Positions 52,058 through 60,911 of a stretch of 64,000 nt of DNA are shown one piece after another. The stretch is from contig NZ_JAHEBT010000053.1 of assembly GCF_024642105.1 (NCBI RefSeq), positions 1 to 64,000 on the forward strand. The letters are read 5' to 3'. This DNA comes from Flavobacterium sp. (lineage in GTDB: Bacteria; Bacteroidota; Bacteroidia; Flavobacteriales; Flavobacteriaceae). Position 1 is the first letter of the stretch. Every line of letters begins with the position of its first letter. Both the position numbers and the translations under genes were made by a program. The notes under the pieces are model-generated. The model was not told the origin of the DNA. It saw only the letters and a list, made by a program, of their open reading frames with translations, and did no database searches.

Positions 52058-53260
52058 ATGATAAACCCTTCGGTACCCGGTTGGATAGATAAATTTTTCA
52101 GTGAACAAAAAATTTCAGAAATGGAATTGGTCACCGAAAGTGACTCTTTCTATGATACTTTAAGAAAGACTGGTTTCATCTATGGACATATAATTTCGCT
52201 TGACACAAAATCAGCGATTCCAATTAAAGGTTGGTTCAAAGAGGAAGTATCAAAAGTCGCTTTATTCAACAGCCTATTAGGAGTTTATGTCTTAACGAAA
52301 CAACAACTGAATTGGAATGAATTCATTGTAGAGACAGTGTCTTTTTATAATGAAATGCATCCCAAAGAATTCAATTTATTTAAAAAACTACTCCCGAAAA
52401 ATAGTCCTTCGCTTACCCTGGAGAAATTTATTGATGAACGCGTTCAAACCAACGAAAACATTATCAGTAAAAACTTTTCTCATCTGGTAACTAATGCACT
52501 TTTGTTCATTGATGTTTTGGCCTTTCGCCAATATTTAATTCACGGAACAATTCCAGAAAAATACCTCAAAAAAATAGAAGAAACTATTGTCAACATTGTC
52601 ACACTAGCTTTAAAGATAAAAACCAATAAATCGCAATATGACGATTTGTTAATCAAACTTTTTGAAGCTTCAATTCGTTATAGTAAGTTTTCTAAAAATG
52701 CTGATTTAAGTTTAGAAACGTTGCAATTGGATTATTTTACCAATGAATTAGAAAAAAAATACCTTATTGATATTGCTGGAATGGCGTTGTGGAATGATGG
52801 AATTCTGGAAAACAACGAAGCCTATTTTTTATATCAATTAGCCGAAACACTTTCTGTATCAGACGAATTTGTAAAACAGAGCATCAACGATACGAATAAT
52901 TTTATATTCAAACATAAAAAAGAGATTCCGTACTTTAATTATTCCAATCCTGTCAAACATTTTTACGATCAAACTACCCAAAGTGTCGTAACTCTAATTG
53001 CACGAAACAGAACTCGTTTAGTTAAGGAAATAGTCCAAAGCAAAGAGCTAATGGTATTATTAGCTTATTCTACTAGCAGAGACTTGGATGAAAAAGAAAA
53101 GAAAAAAATTAAAAAACAATTATTAGATATTTGTAAAACAATCCCATCTTTAACTATTTTTCTCTTACCTGGAGGGAGTTTATTGTTGCCAATATTAATT
53201 AAGTTTATTCCTACCTTACTTCCATCTGCATTCAATGAGAATTTAGACATTGAGGAGTAA
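52058..53260 (+). CDS. LETM1-related, biofilm-associated-type protein
   Basis: A 400-residue protein matching, as I recall it, the flavobacterial family named LETM1-related biofilm-associated protein. The C-terminal segment IPSLTIFLLPGGSLLLPILIKFIPTLLPSAF (shown here in parts: about residues 362-392) resembles the membrane segment and Pro-Gly-Gly motif of LETM1 proteins. The N-terminal 350 residues are helical and hydrophilic, without signal peptide. Mitochondrial LETM1 handles K+/Ca2+ exchange, but the bacterial role is unproven. It is a single-gene unit with its own promoter. Confidence 0.8.
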   Translation: MINPSVPGWIDKFFSEQKISEMELVTESDSFYDTLRKTGFIYGHIISLDTKSAIPIKGWFKEEVSKVALFNSLLGVYVLTKQQLNWNEFIVETVSFYNEMHPKEFNLFKKLLPKNSPSLTLEKFIDERVQTNENIISKNFSHLVTNALLFIDVLAFRQYLIHGTIPEKYLKKIEETIVNIVTLALKIKTNKSQYDDLLIKLFEASIRYSKFSKNADLSLETLQLDYFTNELEKKYLIDIAGMALWNDGILENNEAYFLYQLAETLSVSDEFVKQSINDTNNFIFKHKKEIPYFNYSNPVKHFYDQTTQSVVTLIARNRTRLVKEIVQSKELMVLLAYSTSRDLDEKEKKKIKKQLLDICKTIPSLTIFLLPGGSLLLPILIKFIPTLLPSAFNENLDIEE

Positions 53261-53263
53261 GTA

Positions 53264-53288
53264 TAAAAAAACTGCCCGAAAGCAGTTT
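53264..53288 (-). terminator. Terminator of the carbonic anhydrase gene
   Basis: The 7-bp stem AAACTGC/GCAGTTT has a CCGAAA loop. On the minus strand it is followed by seven T residues. It may also slow the converging LETM1-related transcript. Confidence 0.75.
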
Positions 53289-53291
53289 ATA

Positions 53292-53930
53292 TTAAAATTT
53301 TAATTGGTACACTTCATCCAAATCGACATCCGAACTAAAGTTAACATCTAAGTCGGTTACAAATCCTGAATTAAGTCCGTAAGCCCAGCCGTGAAGCGTT
53401 AATTCCTGTCCCGCTTTCCAAGCCGATTGCACTATTGATGTTTTAGCCAAATCAAAAACCTGCTCTTTTACATTTACTTCTACAAAAGCATTAAATCGTT
53501 CGGTCTCATTTTCGATACCATCAAGATACGTTTTATGCAAACGATATATATCTTTTATATGCCTAATCCAGTTATCAATAATTCCAATTGATTGATTGTT
53601 CATTGCCGCTTGAACACCTCCACAACCATAATGCCCACAAACTATAATGTGTTTTACTTTCAAAACATTGACAGCATAATCCAATACACTCAACATATTC
53701 ATATCAGAGTGGATTACCATATTAGCAATATTTCTATGCACAAATACTTCTCCAGGTTTAGCTCCTACAATTTCATTAGCAGGAACTCTACTATCCGAAC
53801 ATCCAATCCATAATAATGGAGGAGTTTGTCTTTCAGCTAAATTCTGGAAATAATCAGGATCAAGAGCCAAAGAAGTCTCTACCCATTTTTTATTATTATC
53901 TAATATCTTTTTGTAAAAATCGTTACTCAT
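53292..53930 (-). CDS. can: Beta-class carbonic anhydrase
   Basis: A zinc enzyme for reversible hydration of CO2. With the start at 53930 (MSNDFYKKILDNNKKW) the protein has 212 residues and zinc ligands C44, D46, H100 and C103, offset by two from E. coli Can; motifs are WIGCSDSRVPANEIVG and VCGHYGCGGV. A longer in-frame start at 53954 would add eight residues not expected in the family. No signal peptide is present. It supplies bicarbonate for carboxylations, and the gene stands alone between the LETM1-related and dps genes. Confidence 0.95.
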   Translation of the reverse strand: MSNDFYKKILDNNKKWVETSLALDPDYFQNLAERQTPPLLWIGCSDSRVPANEIVGAKPGEVFVHRNIANMVIHSDMNMLSVLDYAVNVLKVKHIIVCGHYGCGGVQAAMNNQSIGIIDNWIRHIKDIYRLHKTYLDGIENETERFNAFVEVNVKEQVFDLAKTSIVQSAWKAGQELTLHGWAYGLNSGFVTDLDVNFSSDVDLDEVYQLKF

Positions 53931-54038
53931 AAATAAAAGTCTTAGTGAAGTCAAAAGTAATCTAAAATTAATTTCTTTTAGTCACTAAAAAAAATCATTT
54001 ACTATTTTATTTTTCATATCACAACTTTACTAATTATG

Positions 54039-54518
54039 TTACAATTCTTCTTCCAGCCAAGCTTGTAACATCCAAATCGTTTTTTCTTGTTCTGCAATAA
54101 AGGCACTCATCATTGAATTAGTCCCTTCATCATTAATTTCGGATGAATTAGCCGCAATTTTACGTTCAATCTTTAGTAGCTGAGCTAACGAATTAACAAT
54201 CAAATGAATCGCTTTTTCATCATTGGATATATCCTTCCCAATCTCTAATTGATTAAATTGCAAATAATCATCAAAAGTATGTAGCGGCCTTCCTCCTAAA
54301 GTTAAAACACGTTCTGCAATTACATCTACTTTTAACTGTGAATCATTGTATAACTCTTCAAATTTTAGGTGTAAATCAAAAAATCGTCTCCCTCTTATAT
54401 TCCAATGTAACCCTCTTAAATTCTGGTAATACACTTGAAAATTAGCTAACAATACATTCAATTCTAAAACAATCAACTCTGATTCTTTTACGGGTAATCC
54501 TATTTTATTTGTTTTCAT
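54039..54518 (-). CDS. dps: Dps-family ferritin-like DNA protection protein
   Basis: A 159-residue dodecamer-forming protein that oxidises Fe(II) with peroxide and shields DNA. The ferroxidase-site residues are in NLRGLHWNIRG and FFDLHLKFEELYNDSQLKVDVIAERVLTLGG (His, Asp and Glu ligands, about residues 35-75). The gene is divergent from oxyR with a 116-base gap between coding starts, so peroxide induction by OxyR is likely. No basic N-terminal DNA-binding tail of the E. coli length is seen. Confidence 0.95.
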   Translation of the reverse strand: MKTNKIGLPVKESELIVLELNVLLANFQVYYQNLRGLHWNIRGRRFFDLHLKFEELYNDSQLKVDVIAERVLTLGGRPLHTFDDYLQFNQLEIGKDISNDEKAIHLIVNSLAQLLKIERKIAANSSEINDEGTNSMMSAFIAEQEKTIWMLQAWLEEEL

Positions 54519-54634
54519 ATTTAAAAAGTTATTTGTTAGTATTATATTTTTTTATGCTATTGATGAGAAAAGTATTTTTAAAACAATAAATTAAATTGAT
54601 TGTTTTTATATTTACATCAAAATTGACTATACTT

Positions 54635-55576
54635 ATGACTATTACCCAACTAAAATATGTTTTGGCTGTTGCTGAACACAAAAATTTCACATTAGCTGCT
54701 GATAAATGTTTTGTTACACAACCTACATTAAGTATGCAAATTCAAAAAATTGAAGAAGAACTTAACATTCAAATATTTGATCGAACCAAAAAACCAATTC
54801 AACTTACTGATATTGGTCAAAAAATAGTCAATCAGGCAAAAAACATCGTTAATGAAGCCGACAGAATCCAAGATATTGTAGAACAACAAAAAGGATTTGT
54901 TGGTGGCGAATTTAGATTGGGAATCATTCCAACGATTATGCCTACTTTACTACCAATGTTCTTAAATAATTTTATAAAAAAATATCCAAAAGTAAAACTC
55001 ATCATTGAGGAGCTAAATACCGATGAAATTATTACCAAATTAAATAACGGTCATTTGGATGCAGCCATTGCTGCTACTCCTTTAGAGGAAGAAAAAATAA
55101 AAGAAATCGTATTGTATTTTGAACCGTTTGTAGCTTACATTCCTGAAAGTCATCAAGATTATCAAAAGCAAGAAATTGAAGTGGCAGATTTAAATTTAGA
55201 TGAAATTCTTTTGTTACAAGACGGACATTGTTTTAGAGACGGTATTTTAAACCTCTGTAAAAACAATAGTCGTAATGAAATCAATCATTTTCAAATCGAA
55301 AGCGGTAGTTTTGAAACGCTTATCAAGTTAGCTGATGAAGGTTTAGGTACTACCCTACTTCCTTATTTGCACACTTTAGATCTTAAGGATTCTGACAAAA
55401 GTAAATTACGTCATTTCAAAGAACCAAAACCCGCGCGTGAAGTAAGTTTGATTTTCCCAAAAAGCGAGCTAAAAATTCATATTATTGATGCCTTGCGAAG
55501 CAGTATTGCTGGGGTAATAAAAGGAGCTATTGTTTTTCAAAATGTTGAGATTATTAGCCCTATCCAAAAGAAATAA
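54635..55576 (+). CDS. oxyR: Peroxide-sensing LysR-type regulator OxyR
   Basis: A 313-residue LysR-family activator. I chose ATG 54635 (MTITQLKYVLAVAEHKNFTLAAD), since the in-frame ATG at 54596 adds 13 residues ahead of the canonical helix-turn-helix. The redox cysteines fall exactly at C199 (LLLQDGHCFRD) and C208 (ILNLC), the same numbering as E. coli OxyR, strongly supporting a disulfide peroxide switch. It is divergent to dps, a classical OxyR target. An AT-rich intergenic region should hold the binding site. Confidence 0.95.
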   Translation: MTITQLKYVLAVAEHKNFTLAADKCFVTQPTLSMQIQKIEEELNIQIFDRTKKPIQLTDIGQKIVNQAKNIVNEADRIQDIVEQQKGFVGGEFRLGIIPTIMPTLLPMFLNNFIKKYPKVKLIIEELNTDEIITKLNNGHLDAAIAATPLEEEKIKEIVLYFEPFVAYIPESHQDYQKQEIEVADLNLDEILLLQDGHCFRDGILNLCKNNSRNEINHFQIESGSFETLIKLADEGLGTTLLPYLHTLDLKDSDKSKLRHFKEPKPAREVSLIFPKSELKIHIIDALRSSIAGVIKGAIVFQNVEIISPIQKK

Positions 55577-55598
55577 TATAGAAAACACGAAATTTTAC

Positions 55599-55796
55599 TT
55601 ACGGACTAATTACCAATAAACACGGTTTTAATTCTGGTTTTTCGTGGGTGAAATTAAATAGCCATTCTCTCAATTGTTCCATTTCGTAGGGCAACAAAGT
55701 TTTAATTGCTTTTTGTAATTCTTTGTAAAAAAGTGCGGGATCAAAACTGACTCTTTCTAGAATAGATTTGGTGTAGTCAAGCATTACTTTTGTCAT
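55599..55796 (-). CDS. Small conserved hypothetical protein
   Basis: A 65-residue protein with no signal peptide or membrane segment. MTKVMLDYTKSILERVSFDPALFYKELQKA and LLPYEMEQLREWLFNF, quoted in parts, suggest two amphipathic helices and resemble a short family I have seen beside flavobacterial genes. It ends near oxyR on the opposite strand and is followed by no other gene in its direction. Helical content and sensible codon use support coding. Function unknown. Confidence 0.65.
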   Translation of the reverse strand: MTKVMLDYTKSILERVSFDPALFYKELQKAIKTLLPYEMEQLREWLFNFTHEKPELKPCLLVISP

Positions 55797-55923
55797 AATG
55801 AATTCAATTTTGGGTTAAACTTCTAATTTTATATATTATAAATTTACATCAATATAAAATGTGAATTATACTATTTAACGAAGTTTTAAGTAAATTTATT
55901 TTATCCAAAATCAAATTAGTCAT

Positions 55924-56586
55924 CTAACCTTTACTGGCTCTAAACATTTCTCTTTTACCTGGTGGTCCAGGTAATTTCTCAACTGTAAATCCTACTTCTA
56001 TCATACTTCTTTTCACCACGCCGCGCGCAGCATAGGTCACTAATTTACCTCCAGGTCGAAGTGCAGTATACATTTTTTGAAAAATGGCAGTACTCCATAA
56101 TTCAGGCTGTACTCTGTAGCCAAAAGCATCAAAATAAATCAAATCAAATTGTTCAGAGTCTTCAATTTCATCAAAAAACTGCTTCCGCTTAGTTAACTCA
56201 AAATCAGTATTTAATACTACTTTCTCATTCCATTTACTTTCGTGCATTCTTTCAAAAATAGCTTTTTGTGGAACGGCATTCAATTCATCTACATAATTCA
56301 TTGCAAAAACTTCGGAAGCGTTTACAGGATACGCTTCTACTCCGACATAATTGATCGATTGATTTAATTTTTGAGATTCTAAAAAAGTGATAAAAGCATT
56401 CAAGCCTGTTCCAAACCCGATTTCTAAAATGGAAACAGATTGATTTGGAAATAGAGAAAGTCCATTCTGAATAAAAACATGTTGCGCTTCTTGAATTGCC
56501 CCGTGTTTTGAATGGTAACACTCATCCCATTCTTTGAGATGAATTGTCGTTGAACCATCAAGAGTTTGAATAATTTCTCTTTCCAA
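55924..56586 (-). CDS. mnmD: tRNA 5-methylaminomethyl-2-thiouridine methyltransferase MnmD
   Basis: A 220-residue SAM-dependent methyltransferase completing mnm5s2U34 in tRNAs for Lys, Glu and Gln. Motifs are ILEIGFGTGLNAF (SAM site, about residues 50-62), FDLIYFDAFGYRVQPELWS and the C-terminal VEKLPGPPGKREMFRA. It is the stand-alone MnmD half; the FAD-dependent MnmC(o) domain of E. coli MnmC is absent, as in other Bacteroidota. It diverges from ilvE across a 299-base gap. Confidence 0.92.
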   Translation of the reverse strand: MEREIIQTLDGSTTIHLKEWDECYHSKHGAIQEAQHVFIQNGLSLFPNQSVSILEIGFGTGLNAFITFLESQKLNQSINYVGVEAYPVNASEVFAMNYVDELNAVPQKAIFERMHESKWNEKVVLNTDFELTKRKQFFDEIEDSEQFDLIYFDAFGYRVQPELWSTAIFQKMYTALRPGGKLVTYAARGVVKRSMIEVGFTVEKLPGPPGKREMFRASKG

Positions 56587-56695
56587 TGAATATTTTTTGA
56601 AGTGAATACTGCCTAAGCCGTTTTATTTTATGCCCAAAATTAGTTAAAACAAAAACGTTTCGTTCGAAAAAAATTGATATTTTTTATATAATTCC

Positions 56696-56753
56696 CATAA
56701 ATCGCCCTTAATTGTATGATTATTTTTAAATATGCATAAATCGCAGTTAATTG
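56696..56753. promoter_or_regulatory. Direct repeats between mnmD and ilvE
   Basis: Two 19-base copies of CATAAATCGCnnTTAATTG lie at 56696-56714 and 56735-56753, identical at 17 positions and offset by 39 bases. A partial inverted relative (TAGCGATTTTTAT) follows near 56783. A TAATTTTG -7-like box at 56798-56805 could start ilvE transcription. The rest of the 299-base gap shows no gene. Confidence 0.5.
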
Positions 56754-56885
56754 CCATAATTAATACTTTTTTCATAAGTTTATTAGCGATTTTTATTTAA
56801 TTTTGTAATCATTAAATATTAGTATCCTAATCTTATGTGATAAGCTATTACTTATTACGATATATCATAAACATAATTCTTTATT

Positions 56886-57953
56886 ATGAGTGCAACTCAA
56901 AACAAAAAAATTGAAATTATAAAAGCAGCTACTTCTAAAATTAATGAAGTAGATTTTGAAAACTTAAGTTTTGGAGCTGTTTTTACAGACCATTTATTTG
57001 AATGTGATTTTAAAAATGGCGAATGGCAAACACCTACTGTTAAGCCTTACGCTCCTTTTTTAGTTGATCCATCTACACGTGTTTTCCACTATGGACAAGC
57101 CATTTTTGAAGGAATGAAAGCCTACAAAGATGAACAAGATGCCATTTGGTTATTCAGACCTGATGAAAACTACAAACGTTTCAATAAATCAGCTGTCAGA
57201 ATGGCTATGCCTGAAGTTCCTGAAGATATCTTTATGAACGGATTGAAAGAATTACTTAAAATTGATCAAGCTTGGATTAAAAAAGGGAATGAAAATTCTA
57301 TGTACATTAGACCTTTCATGATTGGAACTGGTACAGGAGTAATTGCCAATCCTTCTGATAACTACAAATTCATGATAATCTTATCTCCTGTTAAATCGTA
57401 TTATGCAGGCGAAGTTAAAGTAATTGTTGCGGAACATTATAGTAGAGCGGCTAATGGAGGAATCGGAGCTGCAAAAGCGGCTGGTAATTATGCTGGACAA
57501 TTCTATCCAACTAATTTGGCGAACAAAGAAGGGTTCCAACAAGTAATTTGGACAGATGATGCAACGCATACCAAACTAGAAGAAGCCGGAACAATGAACG
57601 TATTCTTTAGAATTAATGATACTTTATTTACAGCTCCAACAAGCGAAAGAATTCTTGATGGAGTTACTAGAAAAACACTTATTGATCTAGCTAAGAGAGA
57701 AGGCATCAATGTTGAAGTACGTTCTGTATTAGTAGATGAATTAGTAGAGGCTGCTAAAAGCGGAAGCTTAAAAGAAATTTTTGGCGCAGGAACTGCTGCA
57801 GTTATCAGCCCGATTGCTGGATTCTCTTATAAAGACCATTACTACGAATTACCTAAATTAGAAAATTCAGTTGCAGCTGATTTGAAATTGAAATTAACTA
57901 ATATTCAAAATAAATTAGCCGAAGATACTTTTGGTTGGACTGTTAAAGTTTAA
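56886..57953 (+). CDS. ilvE: Branched-chain amino-acid aminotransferase IlvE
   Basis: This PLP enzyme performs the last step of Leu, Ile and Val synthesis. The 355-residue fold-type IV aminotransferase of the eukaryote-like BCAT-II group shows HYGQAIFEGMKAYK (about 68-81), IRPFMIGTG, the Schiff-base lysine K197 in AAKAAGNYAG, EEAGTMNVFF and the C-terminal IFGAGTAAVISPI. It is a single gene ending in a terminator. Its leader contains the direct repeats described above, possible sites for an amino-acid-responsive regulator. Confidence 0.96.
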   Translation: MSATQNKKIEIIKAATSKINEVDFENLSFGAVFTDHLFECDFKNGEWQTPTVKPYAPFLVDPSTRVFHYGQAIFEGMKAYKDEQDAIWLFRPDENYKRFNKSAVRMAMPEVPEDIFMNGLKELLKIDQAWIKKGNENSMYIRPFMIGTGTGVIANPSDNYKFMIILSPVKSYYAGEVKVIVAEHYSRAANGGIGAAKAAGNYAGQFYPTNLANKEGFQQVIWTDDATHTKLEEAGTMNVFFRINDTLFTAPTSERILDGVTRKTLIDLAKREGINVEVRSVLVDELVEAAKSGSLKEIFGAGTAAVISPIAGFSYKDHYYELPKLENSVAADLKLKLTNIQNKLAEDTFGWTVKV

Positions 57954-57966
57954 TTAAAACAAAATA

Positions 57967-58000
57967 AAAAAAGCGATTTTCAAATGAAAATCGCTTTTTT
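57967..58000. terminator. Terminator after ilvE
   Basis: A stem of about 14 bp (AAAAAGCGATTTTC with GAAAATCGCTTTTT), AAAT loop and T run follows ilvE by 14 bases. The flanking A and T runs allow use by the convergent gene at 58022. Confidence 0.9.
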
Positions 58001-58021
58001 TATATGCTAAATTGACAGGTG

Positions 58022-58408
58022 TTATTCTCCTAAAATTTTAGAAAAATCAGGTTTAAAATAGTTGGGACCTTTCATTACTTTTCCATCTTCACGATAAATA
58101 GGATTTCCATCCTCCCCTAGTTTACTCATGTTGGAACGTTGAATTTCGTCAAACACTTCTTCGATTTTATGTTGTAAACCATGTTCTATAATAGTACCAC
58201 AAAGAATATACATCATATCCCCTAAAGCATCCGCAATTTCAACTAGATCATTATTCAAAACAGCCTCCAAATACTCTTCATTTTCTTCTTTCATTAAATT
58301 GTATCGAAGTTGCTTTTTGGTTTCACCCAAATCGGCAATCGGAGATTCACTATGTCCTATTCGGAATGCGGTATGAAATTCCTTCACCGCTTTAATTTGT
58401 TTTTGCAT
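58022..58408 (-). CDS. MazG-like nucleotide pyrophosphohydrolase
   Basis: A 128-residue all-alpha NTP pyrophosphatase. The metal-binding EExxE...ExxD pattern is seen in MKEENEEYLEAVLNNDLVEIADALGDMMYIL (given in parts, about residues 35-65). Cytoplasmic, likely removing non-canonical (d)NTPs; the exact substrate cannot be set, and some relatives are phosphoribosyl-ATP pyrophosphohydrolase-like. It is a single gene convergent with ilvE. Confidence 0.88.
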   Translation of the reverse strand: MQKQIKAVKEFHTAFRIGHSESPIADLGETKKQLRYNLMKEENEEYLEAVLNNDLVEIADALGDMMYILCGTIIEHGLQHKIEEVFDEIQRSNMSKLGEDGNPIYREDGKVMKGPNYFKPDFSKILGE

Positions 58409-58462
58409 AATTTAATTCATTAAATGAATCGGAAAATTAATAACTATTCTTGAACAATTGAC

Positions 58463-58470
58463 TAAATTTG
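58463..58470 (+). promoter_or_regulatory. -7 box of the small membrane protein gene
   Basis: TAAATTTG (exact TAnnTTTG) lies 18 bases before the start at 58489. No well-spaced -33 element is evident. Confidence 0.5.
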
Positions 58471-58488
58471 CTGTAAAATTTTCAATAC

Positions 58489-58677
58489 ATGTTTAGTACA
58501 GGACAATTAATCTTCGGACTCCTTTTCTTTATAGCCTTTGTAATCGCAATGGTTTTTGCCTACAGAAAAGACGCTAAGTTGCACCAACTCTTTTACAAAG
58601 GAAACTATAAGATATTGTTAGGTTTCTTACTATTTATAGGATTACTGTTTGTAATCAAGATTTTCTTTAAACGTTAG
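58489..58677 (+). CDS. Small two-helix membrane protein
   Basis: A 62-residue protein with two membrane helices (about residues 6-24 and 43-59), a short basic loop (YRKDAKLHQLFYKGNYK) and a basic C-terminal KIFFKR. It has its own -7 box and resembles short conserved flavobacterial membrane proteins. The SRPBCC gene follows after 74 bases. Function unknown. Confidence 0.75.
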   Translation: MFSTGQLIFGLLFFIAFVIAMVFAYRKDAKLHQLFYKGNYKILLGFLLFIGLLFVIKIFFKR

Positions 58678-58751
58678 TTTCTTTTTTATCCTTGCTGTTA
58701 TTTTGAGATAAAAAAACTAACTTTACCTAAGAAACCCAATTTATACCCAAC

Positions 58752-59846
58752 ATGAAAATCTTAAAATACATCTTCCTTTTACTTTTACTCAGTTTTGTTT
58801 CTTTTTCTGTTTTTATAGCAACGCAAAAAGGACATTTTGCTATTGAAAAAAGTAAAATAATCCACACGTCAAAATCAAACCTTTACAATTATGTGAATGA
58901 TTACCAAAACTGGGGCGATTTTATGGCTTTTATGGTGGAAGATACTACAATAAAAATACGTTTTTCTAAAACTACCATTGGTAAAGGTGCTAAATCTACA
59001 TGGGAAGGTACAGAGGGAAATGGAATTGTTCAAACTTTCTCAGTAAAAGAAAATGATAGTATCACACAAAAAATGGATTTGGATGGTTCCGAATTTAACA
59101 CTACTTGGATATTCAAAGATACTTTAGGTGGTACAAAAGTGACCTTAAAATCTAAAGGAGAAATGAGTTTCTCTTATAAAATTTACACAGCTTTACATGG
59201 TGGAGCAAATAGAATAATAGGTAGTTTATTTGAAAAAAGTTTAGCAAACTTAGACCGAAGTTTGGATTACGAAATCAATACTTTCAAAATAAAAGTAAAT
59301 GGATTAGTCCAAAAATTAGGGACCCCTTATTTAAAACAAAGTTTTACAAGTAAAATTAGTTCTATTGTAAAGAACACTCGAATTGTATTTCCTAAAATTA
59401 TTGCTTTTTGTGAACAAAACAGTATTGAACTCAACGGTAAACCATTCATTATCTACCATACGTATGATGAAAAAAGTGGATTAGCTAAAATTTCGCTTTG
59501 TATTCCTATTAAGGAAGCAATTATGACTAGTGATGGTAGCGATATATTAGCAGATGAATTGGAATCTTTTAACGCCATAAAAACTTCACTTTATGGAGAT
59601 TATTCACATATGGAAGAGGCTTTGAAAAAATCAAAATCGTATATTAATCAAAAAGTAATTACTCCCGATTCTAAATTTTCTCATTTAGAGGTGTATACAA
59701 TAAGTAAATCAGACATCAAAAATCCTTCCAAATGGAAAACCGAAATTTACTTTCCTGTAAAACAAAAAAAAGCAACTCCTAAAATAGTTCCCGCAACTGA
59801 AGAAATCTCAAATCCAGAAGCAGATACAAATTCATCTGAAATTTAA
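58752..59846 (+). CDS. SRPBCC-domain protein with GyrI-like C-terminal domain
   Basis: A 364-residue protein with an N-terminal hydrophobic anchor or signal (about residues 4-24). A START/SRPBCC-like ligand-binding domain (about 30-180, YNYVNDYQNWGDFMAFM and STWEGTEGNGIVQTFSV) is followed by a GyrI/BacR-like effector domain (about 190-345; FIIYHTYDEKSGLAKISLCIPI, YGDYSHMEEALKKSKSYI). The DNA-binding part of AraC-type relatives is missing, so it probably binds a small amphipathic ligand at the membrane. The ECF sigma gene follows after 54 bases. Confidence 0.8.
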   Translation: MKILKYIFLLLLLSFVSFSVFIATQKGHFAIEKSKIIHTSKSNLYNYVNDYQNWGDFMAFMVEDTTIKIRFSKTTIGKGAKSTWEGTEGNGIVQTFSVKENDSITQKMDLDGSEFNTTWIFKDTLGGTKVTLKSKGEMSFSYKIYTALHGGANRIIGSLFEKSLANLDRSLDYEINTFKIKVNGLVQKLGTPYLKQSFTSKISSIVKNTRIVFPKIIAFCEQNSIELNGKPFIIYHTYDEKSGLAKISLCIPIKEAIMTSDGSDILADELESFNAIKTSLYGDYSHMEEALKKSKSYINQKVITPDSKFSHLEVYTISKSDIKNPSKWKTEIYFPVKQKKATPKIVPATEEISNPEADTNSSEI

Positions 59847-59900
59847 TCTTTGGATTAAACCTTTTGGACAAATTGTATTCTAATCAGTTAAACAAAAATC

Positions 59901-60443
59901 TTGCAAGAAGAAAAGGAATTTATTCAAGAATTATTACATCCTAAGACGCAAAATGAGGCGTTTCAAAAACTCTTGCTTACGTATCAAAAACCGCTCTATC
60001 ATCATATTCGAAACATTGTATTAAACCATGATGACACGGACGATGTATTACAAAATACATTTATAAAAGTATTTCAAAATCTAAAAAACTTCAAAGGAGA
60101 TAGCAAACTCTTTTCTTGGATGTACCGAATAGCCACTAATGAATCGTTAACTTTTATCAAACAAAAAGCACAAAAAAATAAAACTTCAACCGAAGAATTA
60201 CAAAACAAAACGATTGACAATTTAAAAGCAGATGTCTATTTTGATGGAAATGAAATTCAAATCAAATTACAAAAAGCAATTGCATTATTGCCTACCAAAC
60301 AACAATTAGTCTTCAAAATGAAATATTTTGAAGAATTAAAATATGAAGAAATCGCTGATATTTTAGACACCTCGGTTGGAGCGCTAAAGGCTTCTTATCA
60401 TCATGCTGTAAAAAAAATAGAAGCTTACGTTACCTCAAATTAA
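59901..60443 (+). CDS. ECF-type RNA polymerase sigma factor
   Basis: A 180-residue sigma-70 family factor: region 2 with RNIVLNHDDTDDVLQNTFIKVFQNL and FSWMYRIATNESLTFI (about residues 35-90), region 4 with LPTKQQLVFKMKYFEELKYEEIADIL (about 130-155). The start is TTG at 59901 (MQEEKEFIQELLHP); no ATG in a suitable position precedes region 2. The two following genes encode a membrane-anchored putative anti-sigma factor and a periplasmic 'sensor' protein, a common Bacteroidota triad. It may respond to envelope stress; the signal is unknown. Confidence 0.92.
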   Translation: MQEEKEFIQELLHPKTQNEAFQKLLLTYQKPLYHHIRNIVLNHDDTDDVLQNTFIKVFQNLKNFKGDSKLFSWMYRIATNESLTFIKQKAQKNKTSTEELQNKTIDNLKADVYFDGNEIQIKLQKAIALLPTKQQLVFKMKYFEELKYEEIADILDTSVGALKASYHHAVKKIEAYVTSN

Positions 60444-60476
60444 ACCTTTTAAACTCTCTTTAGTCAAACCATTGTT

Positions 60477-60890
60477 ATGAAAACATTTAAATTAGAAAAC
60501 GAACCAAAAATTGAAACTGGATTTATAGTTCCAGAACAATACTTTGATGATTTTTCTAAAAAAGTACTTTCTCAATTACCCGAAGAAAAAAGCACCGTTA
60601 TTCCTCTTTTTCAAAGAAGAAAAAACCTGTTATTTGCAGTAGCTGCTGTTTTGGTTATTGGATTGTTGATTCCTATTTATAATCAATTATCGAGAAATTC
60701 AGAAGAATTAGATACTACTACTTTAGAAAATCATTTAGCGTATCAAACTGATATCAATCAATATGAACTAATTAGCGAATTAGATGAGGAAGACCTTACT
60801 AAAATGGAGTCTGCAATTCAATTAAAAGACGAGACTATTGAAGACATTTTAACAACTAATTCAGATTTGGAAAGACTTATTACGGAATAA
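60477..60890 (+). CDS. Putative anti-sigma factor, single-pass membrane protein
   Basis: A 137-residue protein with a cytoplasmic N-terminal part of about 45 residues, one membrane helix (LLFAVAAVLVIGLLIPIY, about 52-69) and an acidic periplasmic C-terminus. The N-terminal YFDDFSKKVLSQLP segment resembles short anti-sigma regions of Bacteroidota. It starts 33 bases after the ECF sigma gene, so an anti-sigma role is inferred from position and topology. No zinc ZAS motif is present. Confidence 0.72.
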   Translation: MKTFKLENEPKIETGFIVPEQYFDDFSKKVLSQLPEEKSTVIPLFQRRKNLLFAVAAVLVIGLLIPIYNQLSRNSEELDTTTLENHLAYQTDINQYELISELDEEDLTKMESAIQLKDETIEDILTTNSDLERLITE

Positions 60891-60911
60891 TATATTTATA
60901 AAAACAAAACT

